Positions 27,766 through 39,642 of a DNA stretch of 64,000 nt are shown piece after piece. The notes below the pieces were generated by a model. The model searched no databases. It saw only the letters and a program-made list of their open reading frames with translations, and was not told where the DNA came from. Made by a program: the position numbers and the translations under genes. The number at the start of each line of letters is the position of its first letter. The first letter of the stretch is position 1. Source of the stretch: JACCXG01 sp963785755 (GTDB lineage: Bacteria; Acidobacteriota; Vicinamibacteria; Vicinamibacterales; 2-12-FULL-66-21); contig CAWAXG010000068.1 of NCBI GenBank assembly GCA_963785755.1, forward strand, positions 144,483-208,482, in the 5' to 3' direction.

Positions 27766-28226
27766 GCGGCTCCACTGATTCAATCACAAGAGTCCGCCAG
27801 AGACTACGGAGCGAGCGTCCCGCTGGCGAAGATGATTCAGAGGTCTCGGCACCAATCGCCTACAATCCGGCACGCTGATGAGCTTGTTCCGGCGCGAACG
27901 GGTCCACGAAATGCCGCGGCGATGGCGCATCGCCGCGAGCCTGGGACGGACACGCCGACGAAGTGAAAGCGCGGCGCACGCTGTTTCCGGTGACCGACAG
28001 GTGTCGGCACGCCGCATCGGAACTGGGACATCTCGCCGGACGGCCAGCGTTTGCGATGGCGCGTTCAATCCCGCCGCGCGGATCATGGTGATTCGGCGCT
28101 GCCGGCGCTCGTCGCAAGATTGTAGGGGGCGCCGCGCTAGGCGGCGGCGCGCGTTCAGGCGTAACCCCACCGACTATCCCGGACTCATCGGCCGACGATT
28201 TGCTGATTCGTCAGGGACTGGGCAGA
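27766..28226. other. Intergenic region, no gene seen
   Basis: About 460 bases between divergent genes. Several long frames are open, but none has family-like sequence, a good start or a consistent codon pattern; they look like GC-driven chance frames. It should hold promoters for greB and the glycosyltransferase gene, neither of which I can place. Confidence 0.3.
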
Positions 28227-29507
28227 ATGGTGCGCGAACCCGAACGCGCTGTGACTCCAAACCTCATGCGGTTCATCGACTTCTGGGTAGGGATCCCGCT
28301 GACGTTTTGCTTCACCGTGGCCTGCCGGATTCAGCGCTTCCTGGGGCTCGCCGCTTCGCCCGTCGGCGCACCGCGCAACATTCTGTTCATTCAGCTCGCC
28401 GAAATGGGGACGATGGTCGTCGCCTACCCCGCGCTCAGGAAGGCGCGCGAGCTCTTTCCGGATGCCACGCTCCACTTCCTGTGCTTCACCGGGATTCGGT
28501 CGAGCGTGGAGATGCTCGAGATTATTCCTTCGGAGAACATTCTCACCATCGACGCGCGCTCCGTCTTGTCGCTCGCGCGCGATTCGCTTCTCTTTCCGTG
28601 GCGTGCTCGCCGCCGCCGGATCGACACCGTCATCAACATGGAGGCATTCGTCAGGTACAGCAGCGTGTTGAGCTATCTGTCTGGCGCGCGCCGGCGAGTC
28701 GGCTTCCACCGGTTCAACCAGGAGGGCATGTACACAGGCGATTTATTGACACACAAAGTGCTCTACAACGCGCAAATCCATGCCGCGCATACCTTTCTCG
28801 ACCTGGTCCACGCGCTCGAAGCCCCGCCCGACCATGTGCCGCGCGTCAAACGACCCAAGGCGATGGACCGCCTCGACGTTCCGAAGATCGTGACCGATGC
28901 AAGCGGGGCTGCCGCGATCTGGCAAAAGCTTCGCGCCATCGCTCCCGACGTCGGCCCTACCCGGAAGCTCGTGGTGATCAATCCGAATGCGAGCGCCAAA
29001 TTTCCGATGCGCCGCCTGCCTCTTGAATCGTTCACCGAGCTCGCCCGCCAGCTGCTCGAGGATCCCGAGGTCTTCGTTCTGATCACAGGCGTCGCGAGTG
29101 AGACGCCGGACGCTCAGTACATCTGCTCGCGGGTCGGATCGCCGCGTGCGCTGGATCTCACCGGCCGGACGACGATGAAAGAGCTCCTGCACCTGTTCGA
29201 TCTGGCACACGTGCTGGTCACGAACGACTCTGGACCAGCACACTTCGCAGCGTTGACCCAGATCCACGTCGTCGTCTTCTTCGGCCCCGAGATCCCCGAG
29301 CGCTACCGGCCGCTGACGACGAGCTCGGACGTCGTCCACACCGGATACGCATGCAGTCCTTGCATCGGTCCGTACAATCAGCGGCTGTCGCCCTGCAACG
29401 ACAACCTGTGTCTGAAGAGCATCAGCGTTCAGGAGATTACCGTGCTCGTTCGATCTCGCCTCGAGGCGGCTCGGTCAGCGACAGCTGCGTTTCCCCCGAA
29501 CGTGTGA
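28227..29507 (+). CDS. Glycosyltransferase family 9 (heptosyltransferase-like) protein
   Basis: About 426-residue GT-B fold enzyme related to ADP-heptose:LPS heptosyltransferases. The N-terminus has a hydrophobic stretch (FWVGIPLTFCFTVACRI), then the first Rossmann strand (NILFIQLAEMGTMVVAYPAL). The C-terminal half has KLVVINPNASAKFPMRRLP and the GT9 signature LVTNDSGPAHFAALTQI, followed by FFGPEIPERYRPL. A four-Cys segment near the end (CSPCIGPYNQ ... CNDNLCLKSI) is typical of a subgroup. Starts at 28200 (TTG), 28227 or 28266 are possible; family alignment may favour 28266. Probably acts in envelope polysaccharide synthesis; the sugar is unknown. Confidence 0.88.
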   Translation: MVREPERAVTPNLMRFIDFWVGIPLTFCFTVACRIQRFLGLAASPVGAPRNILFIQLAEMGTMVVAYPALRKARELFPDATLHFLCFTGIRSSVEMLEIIPSENILTIDARSVLSLARDSLLFPWRARRRRIDTVINMEAFVRYSSVLSYLSGARRRVGFHRFNQEGMYTGDLLTHKVLYNAQIHAAHTFLDLVHALEAPPDHVPRVKRPKAMDRLDVPKIVTDASGAAAIWQKLRAIAPDVGPTRKLVVINPNASAKFPMRRLPLESFTELARQLLEDPEVFVLITGVASETPDAQYICSRVGSPRALDLTGRTTMKELLHLFDLAHVLVTNDSGPAHFAALTQIHVVVFFGPEIPERYRPLTTSSDVVHTGYACSPCIGPYNQRLSPCNDNLCLKSISVQEITVLVRSRLEAARSATAAFPPNV

Positions 29508-29630
29508 TGACCGCCCGCGAAGGCACGACACCAGGCGGCAAGGCCCCTGCCTATCTGACGGTGACTCCCTTCTGACACGCAGCTGGAGTTCCGCGGTTAT
29601 GCCTACCTCTGGAACCCGCCCGATGACGGC

Positions 29631-29837
29631 GTGACGGAGCGGGCCCGCCTGCAGCGTGTCATCGACTACCTGGAGGCGCCGGCGTCAGGCAGTTCGCGCA
29701 CGGACGCTCAGTGGCAGCTCATGTTCTACAGCCGGGAAGCCATCAAACAGGCTCTCGTCCATCACCAGCCCGCTGTTGAGATGGGCCTTTCATTGGCCAC
29801 ACTCGGCCAACTTTTCGACCGGATTCGAAGTACCTGA
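29631..29837 (+). CDS. Small hypothetical protein
   Basis: 68-residue frame beginning at GTG, mostly alpha-helical in appearance (RLQRVIDYLEAP, REAIKQALVHHQPAVEMG). The open frame extends about 20 codons further upstream with protein-like sequence (YAYLWNPPDDG) but without ATG or GTG, so the true start may be altered or non-standard. No family recognised. Low confidence. Confidence 0.3.
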   Translation: MTERARLQRVIDYLEAPASGSSRTDAQWQLMFYSREAIKQALVHHQPAVEMGLSLATLGQLFDRIRST

Positions 29838-29930
29838 CGAAGATTCTCGCCGTTTTTCGGGTGCCGCCCCTGTTCCTGACTTTTGCACAGCACAGAGGAG
29901 ACGTTCGGCACCCGCCGTGCCTTGCGACGG

Positions 29931-30236
29931 ATGTCCTCAACTTCGGGATACGACCCGGGAAGGGCGATGGAGGACCAGGGACGAGCAATTGTCTGGGAGG
30001 CACACCACGAAAACGGGTGGACGACGATCGTTGCTCAGCACCACGGGTCGTTCGTCGCCTACACGGTGGACAGAAGTGTGGTCGAGCTCGCCTACATGGG
30101 CGACCGGTTTGAAGACGCGTGTGCGGCGGTGCTGGCCAGCCTCGCGCGCGCCACCGGCCATGCCCACTGTTCCGCCAAGTGCTCCGAGTGGGGATTGAGG
30201 CTCAGCCGAGGGGACGAGTTGAAGCCCACCCGATGA
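29931..30236 (+). CDS. Small hypothetical protein
   Basis: 101-residue frame. Its middle reads like a compact soluble protein (AIVWEAHHENGWTTIVAQHHG, split here as two strands; then SVVELAYMGDRFEDACAAVL), a beta-beta-alpha pattern. The first 12 or so residues are less convincing, and the start could be a later Met at MEDQGRA. No domain is recognised. It ends about 50 bases before the convergent ADOP gene. Confidence 0.4.
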   Translation: MSSTSGYDPGRAMEDQGRAIVWEAHHENGWTTIVAQHHGSFVAYTVDRSVVELAYMGDRFEDACAAVLASLARATGHAHCSAKCSEWGLRLSRGDELKPTR

Positions 30237-30287
30237 GCGACCCGTCCGGACTAATCGCGAGGAGCCATTCCAGCAGGACCCTTCTCT

Positions 30288-32811
<2,524 letters not shown>

Positions 32812-33155
32812 GTCGGGTGTCCCTTCACGCGAACTCCGTGCCACATCGTCACGGCCGGAATGTCGACGCAGGCGCGCGTTGCCGGTGCACTCGAGACGGC
32901 CGTCGCCGGCGGAGTGACCGGTCATGGGACGAAGCTGTCCGACTGTGCAGCACAGGCCGAAGTACTCGAAGCACCCGCGGCACGTCTCGCTCCGCCCATC
33001 AGTCGTGCTAGCATGCGCGCCGGATGGATTCTTACCGCATCGGCTCCGGCTTCACCTGATAACCGCGCCCCACTGGCGCGTCGCGCCACCCGTGCATCGA
33101 TCCAGACATCTGCCCGTGCCGGGCTCGTTTTGAAGCACCCGGCGAGCGTTCACGC

Positions 33156-33746
33156 ATGACCGCCATCACCATCTCGCTGCGGGTGACGGCGCCGGGACCC
33201 GCGGTCGCGCGTGTCTCGGTTGGCCGCCGTCAGTTTTCGATCGGCCGCCCGGTCGAGTTCGACGACGCGTCGCCGCACGTGGCAGCGCTCGAGTTCGCCG
33301 TCTCGTTGATCAACGAGGTGGTGGCAGGGATCGATCACCTTCGGCTCGGGCTGCACATCTGCCGCGGCAACTGGAGCCGCGATGAGACGACGCTCTTGAG
33401 CGGCAGCTACCAGGCGCTCCGGCCGTATCTCGACCGGCTGCAGGTCACGCAGCTCGTGCTGGAATACGCCACCGATCGCGCCGGGACGCTCGTGGCGTTC
33501 GAGGGCAAGGAGCTGGGCCTCGGCGTCGTCAATCCCCGGACGGAGCAGGTTGAGACGCCGGCGCAGATTCGGAGCGCCGTCGAAGAGGCCCTCGGTCTCT
33601 ATCCCGCCGAACGCGTGTTCCTCAATCCAGACTGCGGGTTCGGCACTTTCTCGAGCCGCCCGATGAACACGCGCGAGATGGCGTCTGCCAAGGTTGCGGC
33701 CATGGTCGCGGCGGCCCGCGATCTGCGCGGACGTTCGTGGACCTGA
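33156..33746 (+). pseudogene. Truncated methionine synthase II (MetE-like) protein, C-terminal half
   Basis: Only the C-terminal half of a cobalamin-independent methionine synthase-like (UROD/MetE superfamily) barrel is present. Visible signatures are HLRLGLHICRGNW, GKELGLGVVNPRTEQVE and FLNPDCGFGTFSSRP, the last containing the zinc-ligand Cys. Intact relatives are about 350-380 residues; here roughly 150 recognisable residues follow about 25 unrelated ones. No N-terminal half is found upstream to 32,820 in any frame. It may be a remnant, though the remaining frame is undamaged. Confidence 0.65.
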
Positions 33747-33913
33747 TTCGACTTCCGTGCGGATCCCGCCCCTCTAGGTCGGCGTGGCGCGGCGAGCGGC
33801 CTGAAGGTCGTTACTGCCGATAAGGCTCAGAACTGGCGTCCGCACCGCGACAACGACCGGGCATACACCTGGACGGGACCGAGCGGTGTCTAAGAATCTG
33901 GCCAGGAGGGCTA

Positions 33914-34012
33914 ATGCAGATACAAGTATCCGAGAGGCGGCTGTTCTGGTGGCTTCTTATCGTTATGGCTGGCGTGATGACCTGGAACATCTTCACCGCA
34001 GCGATGGGCTAA
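33914..34012 (+). CDS. Possible 32-residue single-pass membrane miniprotein
   Basis: ATG at 33914 follows AGGAGGG (33904-33910) at good spacing. The 32-codon frame encodes a short polar head (MQIQVSERR) and one hydrophobic helix (LFWWLLIVMAGVMTWNIF), ending in TAA. No relative is recognised. The strong ribosome-binding site and well-formed helix are the only evidence; chance is possible in a region with little other coding sequence. Confidence 0.4.
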   Translation: MQIQVSERRLFWWLLIVMAGVMTWNIFTAAMG

Positions 34013-34023
34013 CGCCACAGGTT

Positions 34024-34923
34024 CTACCCCGCGCGACGACCCCAGGTTCTTTGGGAGTAACGGCGTATCGACCTGACCTGGTCGGCCACCTGTGTGGTGC
34101 GCGGAGAATTGAGCGACGTTCCGGACGCGGTGACCGTGAAGGGCCGCCCGCTGCGGAAGCCGAGGATGTTGTTCAACCCAGGTGAGCGAGTGCTCAGCCT
34201 CTTCCAGCACGTTGAGGAGAACCGGATGGTTCGTGCGCATCGGCCGCGCCAGCGAATACGCATAGGAGATGACCATGCGCTGCGAAGTCGCGGAAGGCCG
34301 ATGAGAAGTGGTGACGTGAACGCCCGGCACCAACGCGCGTCAGACGAAGGCGAACGCATCAAAGGCGGCACGACGTCTTCGCGGTCGGCGCCTGCGACGC
34401 GCGCCCACCATCGGCCGACTCCGGCGTGCAGTGCGCGGTAGCGTCCGGCGGGTACGAGGTCGGATCCGCGCCGGTAGACGCCGTGTGGCCGAAACGTCTG
34501 GCCGGTCGCGCTGGCGACGACCCTCCGGACCCCATCCTCGAGACGTTGCTGACGAGAACCCAGCGTTCCGCCGCGAGGTGACGGCACTCGCCTCGGCAGC
34601 ATACCCTGCCAGGCAATCGATCGGCCGTCGCGCGACAACACCGTGAGTCGAACGCGACCATCGGCGCCTCGCTGCGCGATCGCTCCGTATCCGCCCGTCC
34701 CCTGCGGATTCAGGATCATCTGCTGGTGCAGGTTGCCGAGGGCCTCCGACTCCTTCTTGGGATGCCTCGTCGTGATCTGCCCGTGCGCGATCTGAAGTCT
34801 GCGAAGGGTCTCGAGGTCTTCGGGGACGTGTGCGGGCCGCGGCAAGCGGGAGAGCCCGACGAGCTGGTCCGCGAATTGATCGACCCAGCGGTCCATTTCG
34901 AGCGCGAGATCCTGGAAGGTCAT
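34024..34923 (-). CDS. Hypothetical protein, doubtful, possibly decayed
   Basis: Open frame of about 300 codons. Its first 110 residues look protein-like, with a helical segment (LALEMDRWVDQFADQLVGL), HGQITTRHPKKESEALGN and GAIAQRGADGRVRLTVLSRD. Later residues become Arg-rich and irregular, and a neighbouring frame (34333 to 33911) looks better over the last part, which suggests a frame break near 34500-34350. I do not recognise a family. Confidence 0.3.
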   Translation of the reverse strand: MTFQDLALEMDRWVDQFADQLVGLSRLPRPAHVPEDLETLRRLQIAHGQITTRHPKKESEALGNLHQQMILNPQGTGGYGAIAQRGADGRVRLTVLSRDGRSIAWQGMLPRRVPSPRGGTLGSRQQRLEDGVRRVVASATGQTFRPHGVYRRGSDLVPAGRYRALHAGVGRWWARVAGADREDVVPPLMRSPSSDARWCRAFTSPLLIGLPRLRSAWSSPMRIRWRGRCARTIRFSSTCWKRLSTRSPGLNNILGFRSGRPFTVTASGTSLNSPRTTQVADQVRSIRRYSQRTWGRRAG

Positions 34924-34984
34924 CCGCCAAGGGTGAGCGCTGGGCCACCGCAATGCCAGTCGCTCGTGCGTGGTAGCGCGATTC

Positions 34985-35085
34985 GGTTCGAGCCGGCACG
35001 TCTCATCGTCGAAGTAGCCCAAATCGCAGCGCATGAAGGGTCTCGAAGAACGTCAAGAACGTAGACCATACCTCCGTCACCATAA
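34985..35085 (-). mobile_element. Possible relic of an IS481-like transposase C-terminus
   Basis: A short stretch reads MRCDLGYFDDETCRLEP, which resembles the tail of integrase-core transposases whose C-termini contain DYDLGYFD and LEP followed by NPFGPKVLP. The terminal part and everything upstream are missing or shifted. Recognition rests on one motif recalled from memory, so this is tentative. Confidence 0.3.
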
Positions 35086-35321
35086 GGTTCGATTCGAACT
35101 TGATTCAGGAAACGGCGTCCCCAAATTGCGGCCACTGTGTCGAGCAAACATCGACGACCAGCTCGCGGATCGTGACAGTTCATTCGCGAGGGCCAACCAG
35201 TCTAAATGCCCTTCGCGCACGCCCTCGATGCGAAATGACGCGGCCACACTCGAAACTCGGACCTCGCATCAGAGACAGTGTCGGCAAAATGCGCGGCCAT
35301 GTGAACTGCATGCGGCGGACC

Positions 35322-35602
35322 CTAGAGCCAAGCAATTTCCTCGGCCAGGATCGGTATCGCCATGTTGATCGTCTCCTGTCCGAAGGACGTGGCGATCTTC
35401 AGCGTCTCCATGATCTCTTCCATGGTCGCACCTAGGGCAAGGCGCACTTGATATGGCGCCGCGTGCCGGGCGCGTACATGTGGGTGACCGACGCGTCCAA
35501 CGCGATGCTGAGCAGTTCGACGAACTTCGGTTGGAGAGTCTTGCCATCGTAAATGCCCCCGACGGCCGCAAAGAACTGATCGGTCCACTGAGGGCCTTGC
35601 AT
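35322..35602 (-). CDS. Carboxymuconolactone decarboxylase-family protein, frame broken
   Basis: About 93-residue AhpD/CMD-like helical protein. The first part reads YDGKTLQPKFVELLSIALDA and THMYAPGTRRHIK; after a frame change near 35437 it continues ALGATMEEIMETLKIATSFG and ends at 35322. The THxYxPGxRRHI pattern is common in gamma-carboxymuconolactone decarboxylase-like proteins. The catalytic Cys pair of AhpD peroxidases is absent, so peroxidase activity is not expected. Start at 35602 is uncertain, since the frame is open further upstream. Confidence 0.65.
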
Positions 35603-35722
35603 GAGAGACTCTGTACGCGCGTGACGAGCCGAAGGGCCGAGTACCGGGCCGTGATCGTCCGCGTTCCGGGCCGCCCGATGATTGCGCGAGCTAGTTCTGT
35701 CAGTTCTTTGAGTGAGGCGCGT

Positions 35723-36748
35723 ATGAGATGTACGGCCCGAACCATGTACCGCGGCATCGCTTTGATCGGCCTCCTGACGTTTCCGTGTGCAGTGTACGCA
35801 CACGAGAAATGGTTCGCCGACGCCAACGCGTATCCCACGCAGTGGGCGCAGGTATTCAGATTTCCGCAGATCGTCGGCGTATCGCTCGCACTGGCCGCCA
35901 CCATTGTGCTCGCCATCGTGTGGCGCAGGAGCGGAGGCCGCGCGCTGCTGCCTGGAGTGGAGGCCCTCGGCGCGACGCCCGACGGACGCGCGCGCTTTTA
36001 TTCGCTGGTGCCCCTCATCCTCGGGATTCACGTTGGCGTGCCGCTGCTCGTGCTGGGGATCACGGGACAGTTGTTCTCGCCGAACAACCAGCTTGCGGGA
36101 CCCTGGCTGTATTGGCTGGGCGTCGCGCAGATCGGCATCGGTCTGAGCTTGCTCTACGGCGGTCTGGCCCGCGCGGGCGGGGCAGCCTTGTGCCTGCTCT
36201 GGCTGATCGGCGCCGGCGTCGTCGGGCTGGAGTCGATGCTGGAGAACGCCCACTATCTCGGGTTCGGCGCGTTCTTCCTGCTGACGGGGCGAGGCCCCTA
36301 CGCGGTCGACCGGCTGCTGTTTCCCGCCCTCGAGCCGACGCCGCGGCTGTCGCGTCTCGCCATGCCGTGCCTGCGGATCGGGACGGGGCTGGGCCTGACG
36401 ATTGTCGCGTTCACCGAGAAACTCGCCAACCCTGACTTGGCGCGGGCATTCCTGCAACACCATCCGCTGAACTTCACCGCCTGGCTGCGCATCCCGATGT
36501 CAGACGACCTCTTCATGTTGTGCGCGGGCAGCACAGAACTGGTGATCGGGCTCTGCCTGATCTTCGGCATCTTCCCCCGGCTCATCGTGGCGAGTGCCTG
36601 GGTCCTCATCAACATGTCGCTGACGGTGTTCAATTGGGTGGAGCTCGTCGGGCATCTCCCTCTATATGGCGTGATGGCGATGCTGCTGGTATGGACTCCG
36701 CAAGAGGAAGACCAACGGCTGTGGGCCGAAGGTGTCCTCAAGAAATGA
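35723..36748 (+). CDS. DoxX-like multi-pass membrane protein
   Basis: 341-residue inner-membrane protein with a signal-like first segment (IALIGLLTFPCAVYAHEKWF) and about eight further helices, for example IVGVSLALAATIVLAIVW, GIHVGVPLLVLGITG and LGLTIVAFTEKLANPDLA. The second half, with AFTEKLANPDLARAFL and FMLCAGSTELVIGLCLIFG, resembles the DoxX/SURF4 family. The start at 35723 is chosen for the membrane leader; the frame is open well upstream without good sequence. Function unknown; relatives occur near oxidative stress and thiosulfate/quinone genes. Confidence 0.75.
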   Translation: MRCTARTMYRGIALIGLLTFPCAVYAHEKWFADANAYPTQWAQVFRFPQIVGVSLALAATIVLAIVWRRSGGRALLPGVEALGATPDGRARFYSLVPLILGIHVGVPLLVLGITGQLFSPNNQLAGPWLYWLGVAQIGIGLSLLYGGLARAGGAALCLLWLIGAGVVGLESMLENAHYLGFGAFFLLTGRGPYAVDRLLFPALEPTPRLSRLAMPCLRIGTGLGLTIVAFTEKLANPDLARAFLQHHPLNFTAWLRIPMSDDLFMLCAGSTELVIGLCLIFGIFPRLIVASAWVLINMSLTVFNWVELVGHLPLYGVMAMLLVWTPQEEDQRLWAEGVLKK

Positions 36749-36998
36749 CGCGCCGCGGCCTTTGCGTGTCACTCATGGAGCGCGATAGTCTGAACGAAAG
36801 ACCGACAACGAGCATCTTGCCACTCACAAGCCGCCACTCTCCCTCCTCCTTGAATCCGTCGTTCTTGAAGAAGGCCTATGCGCTCACACAGCTGGTGCAG
36901 GCCGGCGTGAGGGTCTTCTTTTACTCGGACGATGCCCGGGTCAACTGAGGTGTACACCGAGAAGCGGACCAGGTTGGCCGTGGAGCAACCCCGCTGCT

Positions 36999-38075
36999 TC
37001 ATCGAACGGCAACGGTCGCTGCCGGAGGCCTGAGCGCAGCCTGCCGTCGCGGAATGGCCTTGCCGGTCTGTCCTCCGATTTCACCAAGAAGACGCCGATG
37101 GATGTTGAAGAGGAGACTCGTGTGAGTGTACGCACGATCTTCTGGAAGATTGCTGGGCGTAATACGAAGGCCTGTTGCCGATTCGGCCCAGCTCTGCACG
37201 ATGATGTGGTTGGGCATGCGTTGCCTATCCGTGAAAGTTTCTAGTGTCAGGTTGGTGATGCCGCCCACATCGACGGCGTAGAGCGGATCCGCATCCCCGT
37301 CGTAACCCGTGATGATCATGCCAAACGAAATCTGCGCCGCCTCTGCGGCGGCTTTGAGTCGAATCATGTCGCGCTTGAACGCCTCCGCGCCCGACAGGTG
37401 CCAGTCGACGTCCATGTGCAAAAACGCCGGGAGGGCATTACGCGACCGAAGGAGGCTGAGCATGGTCTCGATGGCGGACGCGCTGGAAAATGGGTACGCC
37501 TCGATCAAGCCGATCTGGATTGCGGGAAACGCCGCGCGTACCGCTGACATGTAGGTCGCGACGCGATCGGCCGTCGGTTCGAGAGCAGGTCCGCCGCACG
37601 TGGATGAGCGGCCGGACACGAACGGCTCGTCCATCGCAAGCAATGACACGTAACCACCGGACGAATTGATCGCGCGCACCGCAGCGATCGTATCGGCGAT
37701 CGCGGCATTCATGCCGGTCACGTCAGCCGTGCAGTAATACTCTTTTACCGCATGCACCTCAATCGCCGTCTTGATCCCCCATCGCCTGAGCGCGGTGAAG
37801 GCGCCGGACCGCCTGAGTGCCTCCACCGTCACGGGTCCGACGATGTCGGGTGCGGGAGTCTGGGTGTGCTGTTGATAGAACTTGAACACGTCAATGATCC
37901 TGCGCGCGCGCGGCCACTCTTCAGGTCGCTCGAACATTCGCAGGTAGTCCAGCGTGCCGGGCCCGGGGCACAACCACCACTCGATGTCTCGCGAGTCGAT
38001 GTTCGCAGCGCCAGGAACGAGAGACGTCGCAAGCAGCACCGCTGCGGTGCCGATTCGAAGCCTGCCACAGACCAT
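36999..38075 (-). CDS. Secreted TIM-barrel-like protein, hypothetical
   Basis: 358-residue exported protein. The start at 38075 gives a signal peptide (RIGTAAVLLATSLVPGAA). The body shows alternating strands and helices with GIKTAIEVHAVKEYYC, YVSLLAMDEPFVSG, AIQIGLIEAYPFSS, ALPAFLHMDVDWHLSG and FGMIITGYDGDADP, the order expected of a glycosidase-like TIM barrel. The acidic residues in MDEP and EAYP could be catalytic, which is inference only. No family name is recognised. The frame is intact. Confidence 0.65.
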   Translation of the reverse strand: MVCGRLRIGTAAVLLATSLVPGAANIDSRDIEWWLCPGPGTLDYLRMFERPEEWPRARRIIDVFKFYQQHTQTPAPDIVGPVTVEALRRSGAFTALRRWGIKTAIEVHAVKEYYCTADVTGMNAAIADTIAAVRAINSSGGYVSLLAMDEPFVSGRSSTCGGPALEPTADRVATYMSAVRAAFPAIQIGLIEAYPFSSASAIETMLSLLRSRNALPAFLHMDVDWHLSGAEAFKRDMIRLKAAAEAAQISFGMIITGYDGDADPLYAVDVGGITNLTLETFTDRQRMPNHIIVQSWAESATGLRITPSNLPEDRAYTHTSLLFNIHRRLLGEIGGQTGKAIPRRQAALRPPAATVAVR

Positions 38076-38131
38076 CAGCTGCGAGTATAACAAGGTGGAC
38101 AGGGCGCCCTGACCCGGTAAACGCGACGGCA

Positions 38132-38512
38132 TCAGAGCCGCCCAACCCACTGGAGCGCGATCTCATCCCCTGCGTTGTTGAGGCTCATTGACTGACAGTT
38201 TCGGCGGAACGTGCGTGCCTGCCCAGGCGCAATCGACCCACTGAGATCCCAATGTAGACCGCTGCGATCCCGCAGTGTCCATCCGGCGAGGGTGACGGTC
38301 TTGTAGGTTTCCTGGGCCTTCTTGGAAGCCGGGAGGAACGCCTTGTCTCCCCTGTCGTAGGACTCCAACACGTGCACCTTGGCGAGGAGCACGAGATCAT
38401 CGATCCCGCCGAAGTGGTCCTCGTGGTAGTGGGTGGTGACGAATGCGTCGATCTTCGTCACCCCCGCATCAACCCGCAAGGTGCCCTGCCGCCGAACGGA
38501 GATCACGATCCT
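38132..38512 (-). pseudogene. Relic of an MBL-fold hydrolase with C-terminal lamin-tail domain
   Basis: A metallo-beta-lactamase motif (VTTHYHEDHFGGIDDL) is followed after about 35 residues by a lamin-tail-like ending (LAGWTLRDRSGLHWDLSG, then GQARTFRRN and MSLNNAGDEIAL). In ComEC-like secreted hydrolases several hundred residues lie between these parts, and strand sequence precedes the HxHxDH. Here both the N-terminus and the middle are shortened: DAG runs directly into VTKIDAF, and QETYKT into VTLAGW. The frame itself is open, so the deletions are internal. Confidence 0.6.
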
Positions 38513-38753
38513 GTCGGTGGGCGACGATGGGCAGCACGAACGAGCTCGCCTTACACGGCTTTGAGCCGGGGCGCTCGCGCCGCGCGGAATTCGGCCAACT
38601 ACTTGCACCACGATCGGCGTGGACAACGGTAGCACGCGGACCCATCTAACGAAGTCGCCGGGCACGGCGACTTTGGGTTGGTCGTAGTCACAACACCCGG
38701 ATGCAATCACGGACGCTGACGTCACCCGTTGGCGAAGTTGCCCAGGACCGCGA

Positions 38754-38900
38754 TTGACATGTGCGTACGAGTTCGACAGCGCGCTTCGGTGCCAGGGTGA
38801 GAACTTTACGCCGGTGCCAGTTCCGGAGCCGGCCAGCCTGACCTTGCTCGGGTCGGGTCTGGCGCTCGCGGCCGCGCGATACCGTCGGCACAAGCAATAG
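38754..38900 (+). pseudogene. 3' end of a PEP-CTERM protein gene
   Basis: The last 25 codons of the frame spell a PEP-CTERM sorting signal: PVPEPASLTLLGSGLALAAA, then RYRRHKQ and a stop at 38898-38900. About 20 residues before it (YEFDSALRCQGENF) could be the end of the passenger domain. No start codon or passenger domain is found upstream. The tail implies, or once implied, an exosortase system in this organism. Confidence 0.65.
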
Positions 38901-39276
38901 AAGCCGACTGTTACGCGAGACGGAACCTACGCTCCGTCCCGTCCGATCACTCCCGCCGGCTGGTCCTGACGCGAGCCAACGTGGCAAGTGGGCCGGGCGC
39001 GCGGACTGAAAATGAAGGTGCTGCGAGCGGAAGTGTGTCTAAGGCTGACGAGATCCGGAAAAGCGATAGCCGACTGAATGTCATGGCGAAGAAACGAGAA
39101 AGTTCCCACTCAACTGCCGGCGATCGACGCGAGCGTAACCGCCGTGCATCCGGACGTGGCGGGCGACGGCGCGGGGATCGCGGCCGCCCATGGTGGCAGA
39201 AGGGGCTAATGCTCGGTGCCCTCCATGCCATCTTGCGCTGTTGGCGGTTAATCGCCCGGCGCCCGAAGGAGTAGCT

Positions 39277-39642
39277 ATGCCACAAGTCCTGATAGTCGAT
39301 GACGACGAGGCTGTGCGACGGCTGCTCGAGCTCCTCCTGAAAGCCTCTGGTTACGACGTGGTGACCGCGACGAATGGCGTCGAGGGACTCGAGCAAATGC
39401 ACCGGCAGCTCCCCTGCCTCGTTCTGTTGGACGTCAAGATGCCGGGGATGGATGGCTTCGAGTTTCGCCGTCAGCAATTGGCGGATGCCCACCTGGCGCG
39501 TGTGCCTGTCGTTTGTCTCACCGGCCACTATGAGCCCGAACAGGTAGGCTTGCAGCTAGGCGTGCCCTGCCTGAAGAAGCCCCTGCATTTCCCTGACGTT
39601 ATCGATGCGGTTGAAGCGAAGTGTGGTCCTGGTAGATCGTAA
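39277..39642 (+). CDS. Single-domain response regulator (CheY-like)
   Basis: 121-residue receiver-only protein. Acidic pocket residues Asp8-Asp10 (VLIVDDDE), phospho-acceptor Asp52 (LLDVKMPGMDG), Thr82 (VCLTGHYE) and a Lys at about 100-101 (CLKKPL) are all present, so it should be phosphorylatable. No output domain follows. GAAGGAG lies upstream of the ATG at 39277. No histidine kinase is adjacent; partner unknown. Length is normal for a stand-alone receiver. Confidence 0.9.
   Translation: MPQVLIVDDDEAVRRLLELLLKASGYDVVTATNGVEGLEQMHRQLPCLVLLDVKMPGMDGFEFRRQQLADAHLARVPVVCLTGHYEPEQVGLQLGVPCLKKPLHFPDVIDAVEAKCGPGRS

Noticed and set aside
36769..37002. Minus-strand frame with LHQLCERIGLLQERRI, reminiscent of an acetyltransferase (GNAT) C-terminus
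   Set aside because: Only one short weak resemblance, no upstream GNAT core, and poor start context.
38981..39274. Basic plus-strand frame ending just before the response regulator
   Set aside because: Composition is Arg/Gly/Ser-rich without domain or signal; likely a chance frame in GC-rich DNA.
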